A stretch of DNA of 64,000 bases from Haloarcula sp. H-GB4 (GTDB lineage: Archaea > Halobacteriota > Halobacteria > Halobacteriales > Haloarculaceae). The position numbers and the translations under genes were made by a program. The DNA is taken from positions 744,001 to 808,000 of the forward strand of contig NZ_JAVDDX010000001.1 of assembly GCF_030848575.1 (NCBI RefSeq), written 5' to 3'. The notes beneath the pieces were generated by a model. The model worked only from the letters and a program-made list of their open reading frames with translations. It did not search any database and was not told where the DNA came from. Below are positions 56,224-64,000 of the stretch, in pieces (position 1 is the stretch's first letter; the number at the start of each line of letters is the position of its first letter).

Positions 56224-57212
56224 AGTATCCGCTCCCGTTCAGTCATCGCGACGGCGGCCGGCATCGCTGCTGGCTTCAGTTCCACGATATCGTCCTCAAG
56301 CGAGATGAGGCCGTCGCGCGAGAGGGTCCCAAGGACCCGGTCAAGTCCATCAACAATTCCCGTGAGCGGTTCCCGGTTGACCCGCTCTTTCGAGAGTACG
56401 ATCCGCAGACAGAACGCCTCCTCGCGGTCCAAGTCCCGCTCGGATGCGGAGACCGCGATGTCGCTCGGGCGCACCTCTGACTCATCGCGGGTCTCCCAAA
56501 TCGCTGTAGCGACACCAAGGTTCCCGTTCGAGACCGCAGCGAGCCGACCGAAAGTTACGTCCTTGGGATCGAGGTTTCCATCCGAGAATAGGTCCTTGAT
56601 TGCAACTGGATCCAGCACAGGGACCGGCACCGATACCGACCAGTCCCGCCAGCCGAAATCACGATGTGTCGTGACGACTAAACCGCCCCGCTCGGGGTCG
56701 TCTGCGACGAACGCCGGCATCTCGTCGTAGCGGCTTAGCACGAGTTCCGCGATCCGTTCTGTGGAAGCGGACTGGATCTCAGCGACGACAGGAAACTCTC
56801 GATCAAGGTCCTGTACTGCTGTGAGATACGCCCACGCATACCGGTTCCAGCCGGTCACCACTCTCACATCGATGCTCGCCATATCGTCGAGAAACGCAGA
56901 CAATTCCTCGAAGCCCCCGATACGACGCTCGTAAAGATGCTGGCAGTTCTCTATCACGACTGGCGTCCCATTGACCCTTGACCGTATCTGATCGACTCCA
57001 TCACCCGGGCCAAGGCTGATACGGCTTGCATCCAGTTCCTGCACAGCATGGTCTATAACTGACCCGCGCCCGGAGAAGGGCTCGCCCACGATGGCAACCG
57101 GCCCGGTTCCCTCACCCGAGAGAAACGTCTCGAACGCTTCGTGGTCGTCACCCAGAAGTGTGGGGACGTCGACATCGAGTTCTTGATGTCGCTTTCGAGG
57201 GGCACTATGCAT
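56220..57212 (-). CDS. Degenerate P-loop protein coupled to MscS
   Basis: 330 residues from ATG 57212 (MHSAPRKRHQ). A Walker A-like loop GEPFSGRGSVI lacks the Lys, and the strand TPVVIENCQHLY resembles Walker B or an AAA core. A C-terminal winged-helix-like region (SKERVNREPLTGIVDGLD, LSRDGLISLEDDIVE) follows. It looks like an AAA/STAND-type switch with lost nucleotide hydrolysis. Translational coupling to the channel suggests it regulates or senses for it. Confidence 0.65.
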   Translation of the reverse strand: MHSAPRKRHQELDVDVPTLLGDDHEAFETFLSGEGTGPVAIVGEPFSGRGSVIDHAVQELDASRISLGPGDGVDQIRSRVNGTPVVIENCQHLYERRIGGFEELSAFLDDMASIDVRVVTGWNRYAWAYLTAVQDLDREFPVVAEIQSASTERIAELVLSRYDEMPAFVADDPERGGLVVTTHRDFGWRDWSVSVPVPVLDPVAIKDLFSDGNLDPKDVTFGRLAAVSNGNLGVATAIWETRDESEVRPSDIAVSASERDLDREEAFCLRIVLSKERVNREPLTGIVDGLDRVLGTLSRDGLISLEDDIVELKPAAMPAAVAMTERERIL

Positions 57213-57416
57213 CAATATTCTCCTATTTTTGTGTCTAGGGAATTGAAAATACCGAATCCGGGTTGGCCCAGCCAGACACTCTGTCAATCTGTTCAGATCG
57301 CGACTCACACGATTGAGAGAGGATTAATAGAGCTATTGATCGATCCGAGCAGTAGATGGTTGAACCGGCGTGAGACTGTCATTAAATAGCGGGAAAAGGC
57401 GTTTAGCTGGTTGTCG

Positions 57417-58121
57417 TCACCGAATAGTCAATACGGGAACGTCCTGTTTGTCAACAATATAATCGCCTACTGGGCCAAAGACTTCGTCACCAACATCCTG
57501 CTCGGTTTCACCCAGTACAACGAGGTCATAGTTGCCCGCGGCTTGATTCAGCTCAAATGCCACATCTCTTCCTGTTCGCACCTCTCGATTGATATGAAGG
57601 GCCGGAATGCCTTCACTTGTAAGGTGTGAACTCATCTCGTTTAAGATTCTTTCACCCTCAACTTCTCCTTCTGGGTCATCCGGATCCGCTATGTGTATGA
57701 GGTCAATTGAAAGCAGGTCATCACCGTCAATGATATTGAGAAGATTGGCCACTTTCTCTTCCGCATTGTGTGTGTGACGGGCGGCCATCAATACTTTGCC
57801 AAGTGTATTTGCTCCACCCGGAGTGAGAACCGCATCAACCCTATTGGCGATTTTTTGCCGTGCTTCGACCCGATCATGGTTGAAAACAAGTTTGTACTCC
57901 GTCCGTATCCCCCGTTGCTCGAATTGTTCGGCCTGCTCTCGCAACTCCGTGGTGAAGTCTTCCTCGTATTCGTTCTTTACTTCTTGGACAGACTCGTTTT
58001 CATCAAGATGGTAAAACCCAACAAGCTCTGCATCCGGGTATGCAAGACGGTCAAGGAACCCTGGTTCGGGGAACTCAGGATCGGGGAACTCGACGAATAC
58101 GAGGACGCTTGGATGCTCCAT
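57417..58121 (-). CDS. Two-domain universal stress protein
   Basis: 234 residues with two UspA-like modules, the N-terminal one degenerate. The second ends in NYDLVVLGETEQDVGDEVFGPVGDYIVDKQDVPVLTI, the ATP-binding G-2x-G-9x-G-type end in modified form. Role: stress tolerance, unspecific. AT-rich for this genome. The 204 bases after the P-loop gene (57213-57416) and the 130 bases before this gene hold no further gene. Confidence 0.85.
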   Translation of the reverse strand: MEHPSVLVFVEFPDPEFPEPGFLDRLAYPDAELVGFYHLDENESVQEVKNEYEEDFTTELREQAEQFEQRGIRTEYKLVFNHDRVEARQKIANRVDAVLTPGGANTLGKVLMAARHTHNAEEKVANLLNIIDGDDLLSIDLIHIADPDDPEGEVEGERILNEMSSHLTSEGIPALHINREVRTGRDVAFELNQAAGNYDLVVLGETEQDVGDEVFGPVGDYIVDKQDVPVLTIR

Positions 58122-58437
58122 ATTGCTTATACAAGTTACAGCAAACTAATACTTACCCTGAAAATGTCTCGGCACCAGCGATACTGACTGCTGAGTCAAT
58201 CCTTCTACTCAGGGCGCCACTCATATGAGATACGTGTCATACTTCCGACCATCATAATACTTTGCTGGTCTGTCGGGTCGCCGGTTGTAACTCGGAATAA
58301 CTCTTCGCCCGTTGTAACAAGATAGGGCGATACCTACTGATAGCATTTATTCTATCATACACCTGTAATTTCCTTCTATCTCTGTGATTCCACGTTTTCG
58401 GTATGGTGGATATGCGCTCTGCACCCGGCACAGTCAT
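58122..58437. other. AT-rich gap with only a doubtful ORF
   Basis: A minus frame at 58252-58437 (61 codons, basic, no halophile acidity) fills the second half and directly abuts the doubtful frame at 58438-58644. I do not support it as a gene. Otherwise AT-rich sequence with short TATA-like runs. Confidence 0.3.
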
Positions 58438-58644
58438 CTAAAGCTGACTGATGCCAACACTCCCGGCAGACTCCATTCCAGGCTGGTCAGGATAGATTGC
58501 TTCCAAAAATTCGTCAGGAAGAGCGGTTACTACCGAAGAACTGATCCCAACGGTATACCGTAGCTGAAGCAACCGATATTCGTTATCAATATTTTCATTA
58601 GCGTACTCAAAATGTACGCCCGGAACACTAACGTCCGGCATCAT
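58438..58644 (-). CDS. Possible small protein or gene fragment (doubtful)
   Basis: 68 codons. The segment EYRLLQLRYTVGISSSVVTALPDEFLEAIYPDQ is moderately acidic and could be a fragment of a larger domain. No known family. It ends three bases from another doubtful frame; both may be remnants of one disrupted gene. Confidence 0.3.
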   Translation of the reverse strand: MMPDVSVPGVHFEYANENIDNEYRLLQLRYTVGISSSVVTALPDEFLEAIYPDQPGMESAGSVGISQL

Positions 58645-58690
58645 CCTCGGCGGTGTGCCATGTCAGCCGGCAAACCCTCGTGCCGGGCGG

Positions 58691-58875
58691 GTCGTTGAAT
58701 AACGACCAGATGCGCGAGCGGCGTCAGCCGCGAGCGCGGGTGATTACGGCGTAATCACCGAACGCCCAGACGGTGCAACCGTCTGGCAGATCGTCGAATG
58801 ACGACCAAATGCGGTGTGAACCGCGGTCATGTCGCGTGCCCGGGTTCTCCGGGTCGTCATCGTCCCGGTGACGGG
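58691..58875. repeat. Array of eight short perfect hairpins
   Basis: Stems with loops: GTCGTT-GAAT (58691-58706); GCGGC-GTCA (58718-58731), extended by GCGC arms through tandem G-A pairs (58712-58737); GGTGATTAC-GGC (58739-58759); CCAGACGGT-GCA (58766-58786); TCGTC-GAAT (58791-58804); GCGGT-GTGA (58811-58824); CCCGG-GTTCT (58839-58853); CCCG-GTGA (58864-58875). Two loops are GNRA type (GTGA) on the plus strand. They are joined by similar short linkers (CAGATG, CAGATC, CAAATG). The sequence lies downstream of the geranylgeranyl reductase gene. No coding frame. Confidence 0.7.
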
Positions 58876-58937
58876 TCTCAGCCGGGGATTAAAGGCACGC
58901 ACCCGTAGTTAGCCGGTCGCACACCTAAGGGTGACGT

Positions 58938-60296
58938 TCAGACGGCGTAGTCGTCCTCACGCAACTGGACGTACTTACCGTTGCGGGAGGAGAACTTCCC
59001 CCACTTGTAACTGAGGACCATCTTGATTCCGTTGTAGCCGCCACGGAGCGCCGCGTCGGCCTTGATCCCGCGGGCGTCCATCAGGTCGTTGGCGGTGGTA
59101 AAGGCCCGATCCCAGTCGCCGGGTCGCCAGTCCCGAACCATGTCCGCGAAGGTGACGTTCCGGAGGATTTCGTCGCCGATAGCGTCGTGCCAGGCGTCGT
59201 TGTACCGTTCGAGGCGGTCGTTTGCGGCGAGGCGACCGGCGATTTTCCCGGTGCGAACGGCGACATGGTCGCCACCCTCGTGGAACGCCGAGGTGGTCCC
59301 CATTGCTCCGCCAGCCACGGCGATGCCGGCACCCACCGGGGACTCTATCGGCCGAGTTGAGGAGATAGGGTACGTCTCCGTCCCCTTCGATTTCCCACGG
59401 TCTTCGACGAGCGGGAAGTCGTCGAGGTCGTACGCTTGGAACTCCCGTTCGAGCAGTCGCTCGATGTACTGCCGGCCCTGTGGAATACTGTCGTCGCCCG
59501 CTCTGAGCAGGTCCCACTCGCTGCGGTCGTAGGCGTCGATGTCCAGCCCGATAGGCATCGTCAGACCGATGCGGGCGACCGGCGCGTCGTTCGGGAAAAT
59601 CCACGGGTACGCCGTGTGACCAGGCATGATACCCCACCAGAACTCGATGAACTCCGGTGTGAACAGCTCCTCGGGCATCCGGCGGTGCTCCTGATAGGCG
59701 ATGTGGTTGACCTTGTTCGACGGCATGATGTCGGCCATCGTCTGTCCGGCCGGAAGGAACTGGTCGAGCGTGCCGCCGGTGATAGTCCGCTGTGGGCCGT
59801 CGGCGAGAATCACGTACTCGGCGGCGATGTCCTCGCCGTTGGCCAGTCGGACGGTGTGGCGTGGCGAACTCCGGAGGTCTGTCTCGACGCCGGTGACGCT
59901 GACGCCGATGCGGTAGTCCGCGCCTGCGTCTGTCGCCCGTTCGCGGAGCCAGTCGTCGAACCGCGCTCGGTGGAAGGTGATGCCGAAGCCGTCAGCACTG
60001 GAACTGATACCAGTCTCGGTAAGCGTCATCTCCGTCGAGGGGCCGTAGAACTTCGCCCCGTCGAGTTCGCTCAACACCACGTCTTCAGGGAACTCGGACC
60101 GGGGGATGCCCATGATGTCGAACCAGTAATCGAGTAGTCCGGCGGCGTCCGTCGAGTCCGGCCCCGTCCCCTCGCGGTCGGCTCTGGGGACCCCCTTTTC
60201 GAGGAGGACGGCGTCGGCCCCGTGGTCGGCTGCAGCCTCGGCCGCCGACGACCCAGCCGGGCCACCACCCACAATGGCGACGTCTACGTGTTCCAT
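58938..60296 (-). CDS. Geranylgeranyl reductase family protein
   Basis: 452 residues. FAD-binding Rossmann N-terminus (VDVAIVGGGPAGSSAAEAAADHG), substrate-pocket PYPISSTRP-type segment and GAGIAVAGGAMGTTSAFHEGGDH near the middle, as in archaeal digeranylgeranylglycerophospholipid reductases. It would saturate the double bonds of isoprenoid lipid chains. It stands alone. Confidence 0.88.
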   Translation of the reverse strand: MEHVDVAIVGGGPAGSSAAEAAADHGADAVLLEKGVPRADREGTGPDSTDAAGLLDYWFDIMGIPRSEFPEDVVLSELDGAKFYGPSTEMTLTETGISSSADGFGITFHRARFDDWLRERATDAGADYRIGVSVTGVETDLRSSPRHTVRLANGEDIAAEYVILADGPQRTITGGTLDQFLPAGQTMADIMPSNKVNHIAYQEHRRMPEELFTPEFIEFWWGIMPGHTAYPWIFPNDAPVARIGLTMPIGLDIDAYDRSEWDLLRAGDDSIPQGRQYIERLLEREFQAYDLDDFPLVEDRGKSKGTETYPISSTRPIESPVGAGIAVAGGAMGTTSAFHEGGDHVAVRTGKIAGRLAANDRLERYNDAWHDAIGDEILRNVTFADMVRDWRPGDWDRAFTTANDLMDARGIKADAALRGGYNGIKMVLSYKWGKFSSRNGKYVQLREDDYAV

Positions 60297-60392
60297 ACCC
60301 GCTACGGTGTCCCGCGCCCGCTAAAACCTATTGTCTTGCATCGAAACTGGGGTTTGACGCTCTCACCTGACTAAACTGGAACACACCGTGCG

Positions 60393-60914
60393 CTACGGCT
60401 CGGACACTGCGTCGGTGAGTGACACGTCGTGCTGTTCCAGCCGTTCGACGGCCCGCTGGTACGAATCGCTTTCCGCGAGCGCTGTGGCCCGTACAGCGTC
60501 GGCAACTGTTGCCCGCCGGTCGGCAAGTCCCAGGATTTCTCGGCGTTGCGCCTCGTATTCACATCGGGTACGGACCGTCGAAAGTACTGACAACAGGGTA
60601 TCCCGGTCAGCGGGCTTTCTGAGATACGAATCCACGGGGATATCCAGAATATCCACGTCCGGCTTGACGCTACTGATCATGACAACTGCGGGGGTAACTG
60701 ACCGCTGCCGGAGCCTTTCGGCGACCGTTTCGCCGCTCAGTTCCGGCATCTGGCGGTCCAGCAGTACCGCATCGATCGTGTCGTCGATCCGTTGTAACCC
60801 TGTATGGCCGTCTCCGGCCTCTATAACCTCATATGCCTCCGGGAGCCAGAGCTTGTAGAGCTGTCTAAAGTCTTCGTCGTCATCGATCACCACAACGCTC
60901 GTCGATTTCCCCAT
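60393..60914 (-). CDS. Response regulator with HalX domain
   Basis: 173 residues: receiver (VVVIDDDEDF, phosphoacceptor Asp in AVLLDRQMPELSG, Lys in YLRKPADRD) and a C-terminal helical HalX domain (REILGLADRRATVADAVRATALAES...). HalX proteins are the main output type in haloarchaea; their partners are unknown. No adjacent kinase. Confidence 0.9.
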   Translation of the reverse strand: MGKSTSVVVIDDDEDFRQLYKLWLPEAYEVIEAGDGHTGLQRIDDTIDAVLLDRQMPELSGETVAERLRQRSVTPAVVMISSVKPDVDILDIPVDSYLRKPADRDTLLSVLSTVRTRCEYEAQRREILGLADRRATVADAVRATALAESDSYQRAVERLEQHDVSLTDAVSEP

Positions 60915-61130
60915 TCCTTGAACGCTGTACGCTGGCCATCCTACAAATATGCTAAGATATCGGCGTACTATTACTACAAATTTTACTAATTCAGGCTGGT
61001 AGTTCCCTCGTTCTCTAACTATAGCAATATCGATACTATCTCTGGCAGACGGTCAACAGACTGCCGGCACCGTTTTGAGGGGCCCGCGTGGAGCAGACGG
61101 TATGGATCCGCACGCCACAGGAGGGGTTCA

Positions 61131-62084
61131 ATGGCTGACATCGTTGTGACGCGCTATGACGTTCACGGAATGCCAGTCGACCAGTATGTAACAGCGCTCC
61201 GGGAACGACTGCCGGAATGGGATATCGCCGTCGCAGAGACGCCAGAGGCCGAGCGGGACTTGATTGCGGGTGCGACAGTCCTGACTGGGAACGACATCTC
61301 GCCGGAGCTGGTCGACACTGCCGACTCGCTGCAGCTGTTTGCAGGGACATACGCTGGATACGACCACCTCCCACTCTCGGAACTGGCGGACCGCGATATC
61401 GCGCTCACGACAGCTTCCGGTGTCCACGGCCCGAACGTCGCCGAGAACGTCGTCGGCTCGTGGCTCGCCTTCGCCCGGGGCTTCTTCACCGCCCGTCGCC
61501 ACCAGCGCGACCACGTCTGGCAGTCGTTCCACACCAACGATTTCGCCGGTAGCCGTGTCTGCGTTGTCGGTCTCGGCGAAATCGGCGAGGCCATCGTCGA
61601 CCGTGTGCAGGGATTCGACGTGGAGACCGTTGGCGTCCGCTACTCACCACAAAAAGGCGGCCCGACCGACGAGGTGTACGGCTTCGACGAGATTCACGAG
61701 GCGGTCACCGACACGAAGTACGTCGGGCTCGCCTGCCCGCTCACCGACGCAACAAGCCACCTTATCGACGCGGAGGTGTTCCGGACGATGCATCCCGAGG
61801 CGGTACTTACCAACGTCGCCCGTGGCCCAGTTGTCGATACCAACGCGCTGGTCAGTGCGCTCCAGCGCAACCATATCGACGGCGCGGCACTGGACGTGAC
61901 CGACCCCGAACCGCTGCCCGGCGATCATCCGCTGTGGGACTTCGAGAACGTCCTCATCACGCCACACAACGCCGGCCACACGCCGAGCTACTACGAGCGA
62001 CTGGCCGATATCGTGGCGGAAAACGTTCGGCAGGCCGAGCGAACCGGTGAGTGGGACGGGCTCAGGAACCAAATCGACCTATAG
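61131..62084 (+). CDS. D-isomer-specific 2-hydroxyacid dehydrogenase
   Basis: 317 residues. NAD-binding motif VVGLGEIGEAIVDRV near residue 145, catalytic Arg in NVARGPVVDTNAL (about 230), Glu in the DPEPLPGDHPLW strand and His in HNAGHTPSYYE (about 279). Family members include glycerate, lactate and phosphoglycerate dehydrogenases; phosphoglycerate dehydrogenase is less likely because no ACT or ASB domain follows. Confidence 0.88.
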   Translation: MADIVVTRYDVHGMPVDQYVTALRERLPEWDIAVAETPEAERDLIAGATVLTGNDISPELVDTADSLQLFAGTYAGYDHLPLSELADRDIALTTASGVHGPNVAENVVGSWLAFARGFFTARRHQRDHVWQSFHTNDFAGSRVCVVGLGEIGEAIVDRVQGFDVETVGVRYSPQKGGPTDEVYGFDEIHEAVTDTKYVGLACPLTDATSHLIDAEVFRTMHPEAVLTNVARGPVVDTNALVSALQRNHIDGAALDVTDPEPLPGDHPLWDFENVLITPHNAGHTPSYYERLADIVAENVRQAERTGEWDGLRNQIDL

Positions 62085-62465
62085 TCACTGTTGGCTGGCG
62101 AGATAGCCAGCGCGGGCTTCGTACAGCAGATAGGATACAACTGTCACAGCGAGCACGCCGCCGAGTAGTTGATTGAGCGTGATGCTCCCGACGCTAGTCC
62201 GTCCGGCAACTGCTCGCAGGAAGGAAGCCACAGCTACCATCGCTGCAACTCCGATGTACCGCCAGCGGGCCGCAACTGGAATCGTCTCACTATCATCCAC
62301 AAGAGCTAGGTACAGATGTGCGCCACCCAATATGACAAAGTTCGTGCCTGCGAAAAACGCGATGGACCCGAGCCGTCCGAGCGGAAATACGAATGGGCGG
62401 AGCACTGAAACGATTATAACCACGCTCACCAGTCCAATCTGAAGCTTCGTATCGCGGGAGACCAT
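62085..62465 (-). CDS. Small four-helix membrane protein
   Basis: 126 residues from ATG 62465 (MVSRDTKLQIGLVS). Four hydrophobic helices: VIIVSVLRPFVFPLG, FFAGTNFVILGGAHLYLAL, YIGVAAMVAVASFL and LGGVLAVTVVSYLLYEA. No recognised family. Its stop directly abuts the convergent dehydrogenase stop. Confidence 0.65.
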   Translation of the reverse strand: MVSRDTKLQIGLVSVVIIVSVLRPFVFPLGRLGSIAFFAGTNFVILGGAHLYLALVDDSETIPVAARWRYIGVAAMVAVASFLRAVAGRTSVGSITLNQLLGGVLAVTVVSYLLYEARAGYLASQQ

Positions 62466-62556
62466 GTGTACGCAGTCGATACTGGTCGTGAAAAATGTCT
62501 GCCTAGCGACTTGACCTCGGTCAATTTCTAAAAACCGCACTCAGCGAGGCCGACCG

Positions 62557-63594
62557 TTACAGATAGCCGCGTTTGTTCAGCAGTTCGCCGTTCAGCACGC
62601 TCGCACCGGCAGCACCACGCATCGTGTTGTGCGCGAGACAGTTGAACTGGACGCCGTCGGTCGTTTCGCGGAACCCACCGACTGCGACGCCCATGCCGTC
62701 CTCGATGTTGCGGTCGAGGCGGGGCTGTGGGCGGTCCGGCTCCTCGAACACCGTGATGAGCTTCTCCGGCGAGGACGGCAGGTCGATACCGGTCACGGAC
62801 TCCATCGCGGCCTCAGCGTCGGCCGTGGAGATGTCCTCGGCTGTGTCGGCCCAGACGTTCTCTAGGTGGCCGTCGAGCGTCGGGATGCGGTTACAGGAGG
62901 CGGCCACGTCCATCTCGTTGAGCTGGACTTCCGCGCCGTCGAACGAGCCCAGTAGCTTGCGTGATTCGCTCTCCATCTTCTGCTCTTCGCCGCCAATGTG
63001 TGGGATTGCGTTGTCGATGATCTCCATCGACGTGACGCCGGAGTAGCCCGCGCCGGAGACGGCCTGCAGGGTCGAGACACGCACGTCGGTCAGGTCGAAC
63101 TCGCGGTCGAGGCCGGCAAGCGGCGGCACCATCGTAATCGTCGAGCAGTTCGGGTTCTTCAGGAGTGCGCCGTCCCAGCCACGCTCGTCGCGCTGGACTT
63201 CGAGGAGGTCGACGTGGTCAGCGTTGACCTCGGGGATGATGAGGGGGACGTCCTCGTCCATTCGGCCGTTTGAGGAGTTCGAAGAGACTGTGTAGCCGGC
63301 CTCGCAGAACTCCGGTTCGACCTCCGCGCCGACGCTCGACGGGAGCGAGGAGAAGATGAGATCGACGTCGTCGGGCACCGAATCCGGGTCGGTGGCGCGG
63401 ACCTCTGACCCGGCTACGTCCTCGGGAATCGGGGAGTCGACGCGCCACTTGGCGGCGTCCTTGTATGTCTCGCCAACGCTCGCGTCGCTGGCGGTCAGTG
63501 CTGCGATTTCGAACTCGGGGTGGGGGTCAAGCAGTTGGATAAGTCGCTGCCCGACTGCGCCAGTCGCACCGAGCACACCTACGCGTACAGTCAT
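62557..63594 (-). CDS. asd: Aspartate-semialdehyde dehydrogenase
   Basis: 345 residues from ATG 63594 (MTVRVGVLGATGAVGQRLIQ). NADP-binding glycine motif, the catalytic Cys in KNPNCSTITMVPPL (about 149) and His in the HLENVWADTAEDI region. It makes aspartate semialdehyde for lysine, threonine and methionine synthesis, so threonine-derived 2-oxobutyrate ultimately feeds IlvB for isoleucine. The archaeal/fungal subfamily length fits. Confidence 0.95.
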   Translation of the reverse strand: MTVRVGVLGATGAVGQRLIQLLDPHPEFEIAALTASDASVGETYKDAAKWRVDSPIPEDVAGSEVRATDPDSVPDDVDLIFSSLPSSVGAEVEPEFCEAGYTVSSNSSNGRMDEDVPLIIPEVNADHVDLLEVQRDERGWDGALLKNPNCSTITMVPPLAGLDREFDLTDVRVSTLQAVSGAGYSGVTSMEIIDNAIPHIGGEEQKMESESRKLLGSFDGAEVQLNEMDVAASCNRIPTLDGHLENVWADTAEDISTADAEAAMESVTGIDLPSSPEKLITVFEEPDRPQPRLDRNIEDGMGVAVGGFRETTDGVQFNCLAHNTMRGAAGASVLNGELLNKRGYL

Positions 63595-63662
63595 CGGTTG
63601 ACACACGGCTACGGGTGGTCAAAACAGTTTGGATACGGAGCCATACCGCTGCCCTCGTCGGG

Positions 63663-64000
63663 TTACTCGTCTGCAGTGTCTTCGAACACCCATTCGATGA
63701 CGCGGGCCTCGACGAGGTCCCGCTCTTCGACGTAGGGGTCGTCGCGATTCGCCAGCGCTTCCTCAGCCTCGGCGCGCATCTCCGCCTCGATTTCCGTGTG
63801 ATCCGGCTCGTCTCGGATGTCGTTCAGCAGCGCCTCGAAGTCCTCTCGGAGATCGAAGGAGGCGCGAGCAGCGTTACACCGGGACAGCGGGCTCATCCCG
63901 GTCTCTAACACGAGGTCCCGAACCGTCTCCCAGTCGGAGCCACAGAAATAGATGGACACCTCGCCAACGATGTCCTGCCAGGCGATGGGGTCGGCGTGCT
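63663..64000 (-). CDS. Hypothetical protein, 5' end cut by window edge
   Basis: A minus frame ending at 63663 that stays open to the right edge; the GTG at 63957-63959 is not a start, as HADPIAWQDIVGE precedes it in frame. The visible 112 residues have a Cys-Trp N-part (YFCGSDWETVRDLV) and a very acidic helical C-part (EIEAEMRAEAEEAL, EARVIEWVFED). I recognise no family. Confidence 0.6.
   Translation of the reverse strand, partial: HADPIAWQDIVGEVSIYFCGSDWETVRDLVLETGMSPLSRCNAARASFDLREDFEALLNDIRDEPDHTEIEAEMRAEAEEALANRDDPYVEERDLVEARVIEWVFEDTADE

Overview
The window is ordinary chromosome of an extremely halophilic archaeon (Halobacteria), most likely Haloarcula or a close relative. The evidence is GC-rich coding DNA, very acidic proteins, TATA boxes placed about 25-35 bases before start codons (leaderless transcripts), Tat/lipobox secretion signals, haloarchaea-only small protein families, a TFS transcription factor, archaeal lipid and bacterioruberin genes, and a GlpR-PfkB pair like that of Haloferax. 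No rRNA, tRNA, CRISPR array or intact transposon was found.

Layout. 0-7.8 kb: an HtrA-type protease cut by the left edge, a two-cluster heavy-metal P-type ATPase, an iron/siderophore-binding lipoprotein behind a perfect DtxR/IdeR-like palindrome, a UPF0173 hydrolase and a histidine kinase. 7.8-20 kb: ilvD with a decayed copy of its own 3' end beside it, a beta-RFAP-synthase-like GHMP protein, an OYE-type reductase, a DUF368 membrane protein, a PurD/ATP-grasp protein, TFS and DNA-binding or zinc-ribbon proteins. 20-23.4 kb: the bacterioruberin operon crtD-lyeJ-cruF next to a KaiC/HTR-like ATPase. 23.5-28.3 kb: an M24 peptidase and small metabolic or hypothetical genes, including a degenerate JAMM-like protein.

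28.4-38.2 kb is the centre of interest, a complete branched-chain amino acid locus: leuA, then ilvB-ilvN-ilvC-orf90-orf28-leuC-leuD in near-continuous overlap, a CARF-like HFX_2341 regulator, and leuB. Together with ilvD these genes supply most of the valine/leucine route. In front of ilvB is a leaderless 28-codon reading frame ending in Ile/Leu/Val codons, several of them types rarely used in the neighbouring genes. It runs into a GC hairpin followed by a T-rich tract and then a Shine-Dalgarno-driven ilvB: the architecture of a transcription attenuator, which I do not know to be described for this pathway in archaea. The same locus holds a 28-residue cysteine-rich microprotein coupled by ATGA overlaps on both sides, a leuA whose promoter-proximal ATG is in the wrong frame, and a strongly self-complementary block before leuB that may be a structured RNA.

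38.2-42 kb: fructose metabolism (glpR-pfkB, and convergent to it class I aldolase plus a second PfkB-family kinase). 42-50 kb: small halophile proteins, a FIST sensor, OsmC, UbiA-type prenyltransferase, membrane DnaJ, CPBP protease and a REC-PAS-PAS-GAF sensor. 50-53.4 kb: a TAXI-TRAP transporter. 53.4-58.9 kb is visibly AT-richer and carries an APC permease, an MscS channel coupled to a degenerate P-loop protein, a double universal stress protein, doubtful ORFs and a remarkable cluster of short perfect hairpins. 58.9-64 kb: geranylgeranyl reductase, a HalX response regulator, a 2-hydroxyacid dehydrogenase, a small membrane protein, aspartate-semialdehyde dehydrogenase and a gene cut by the right edge.
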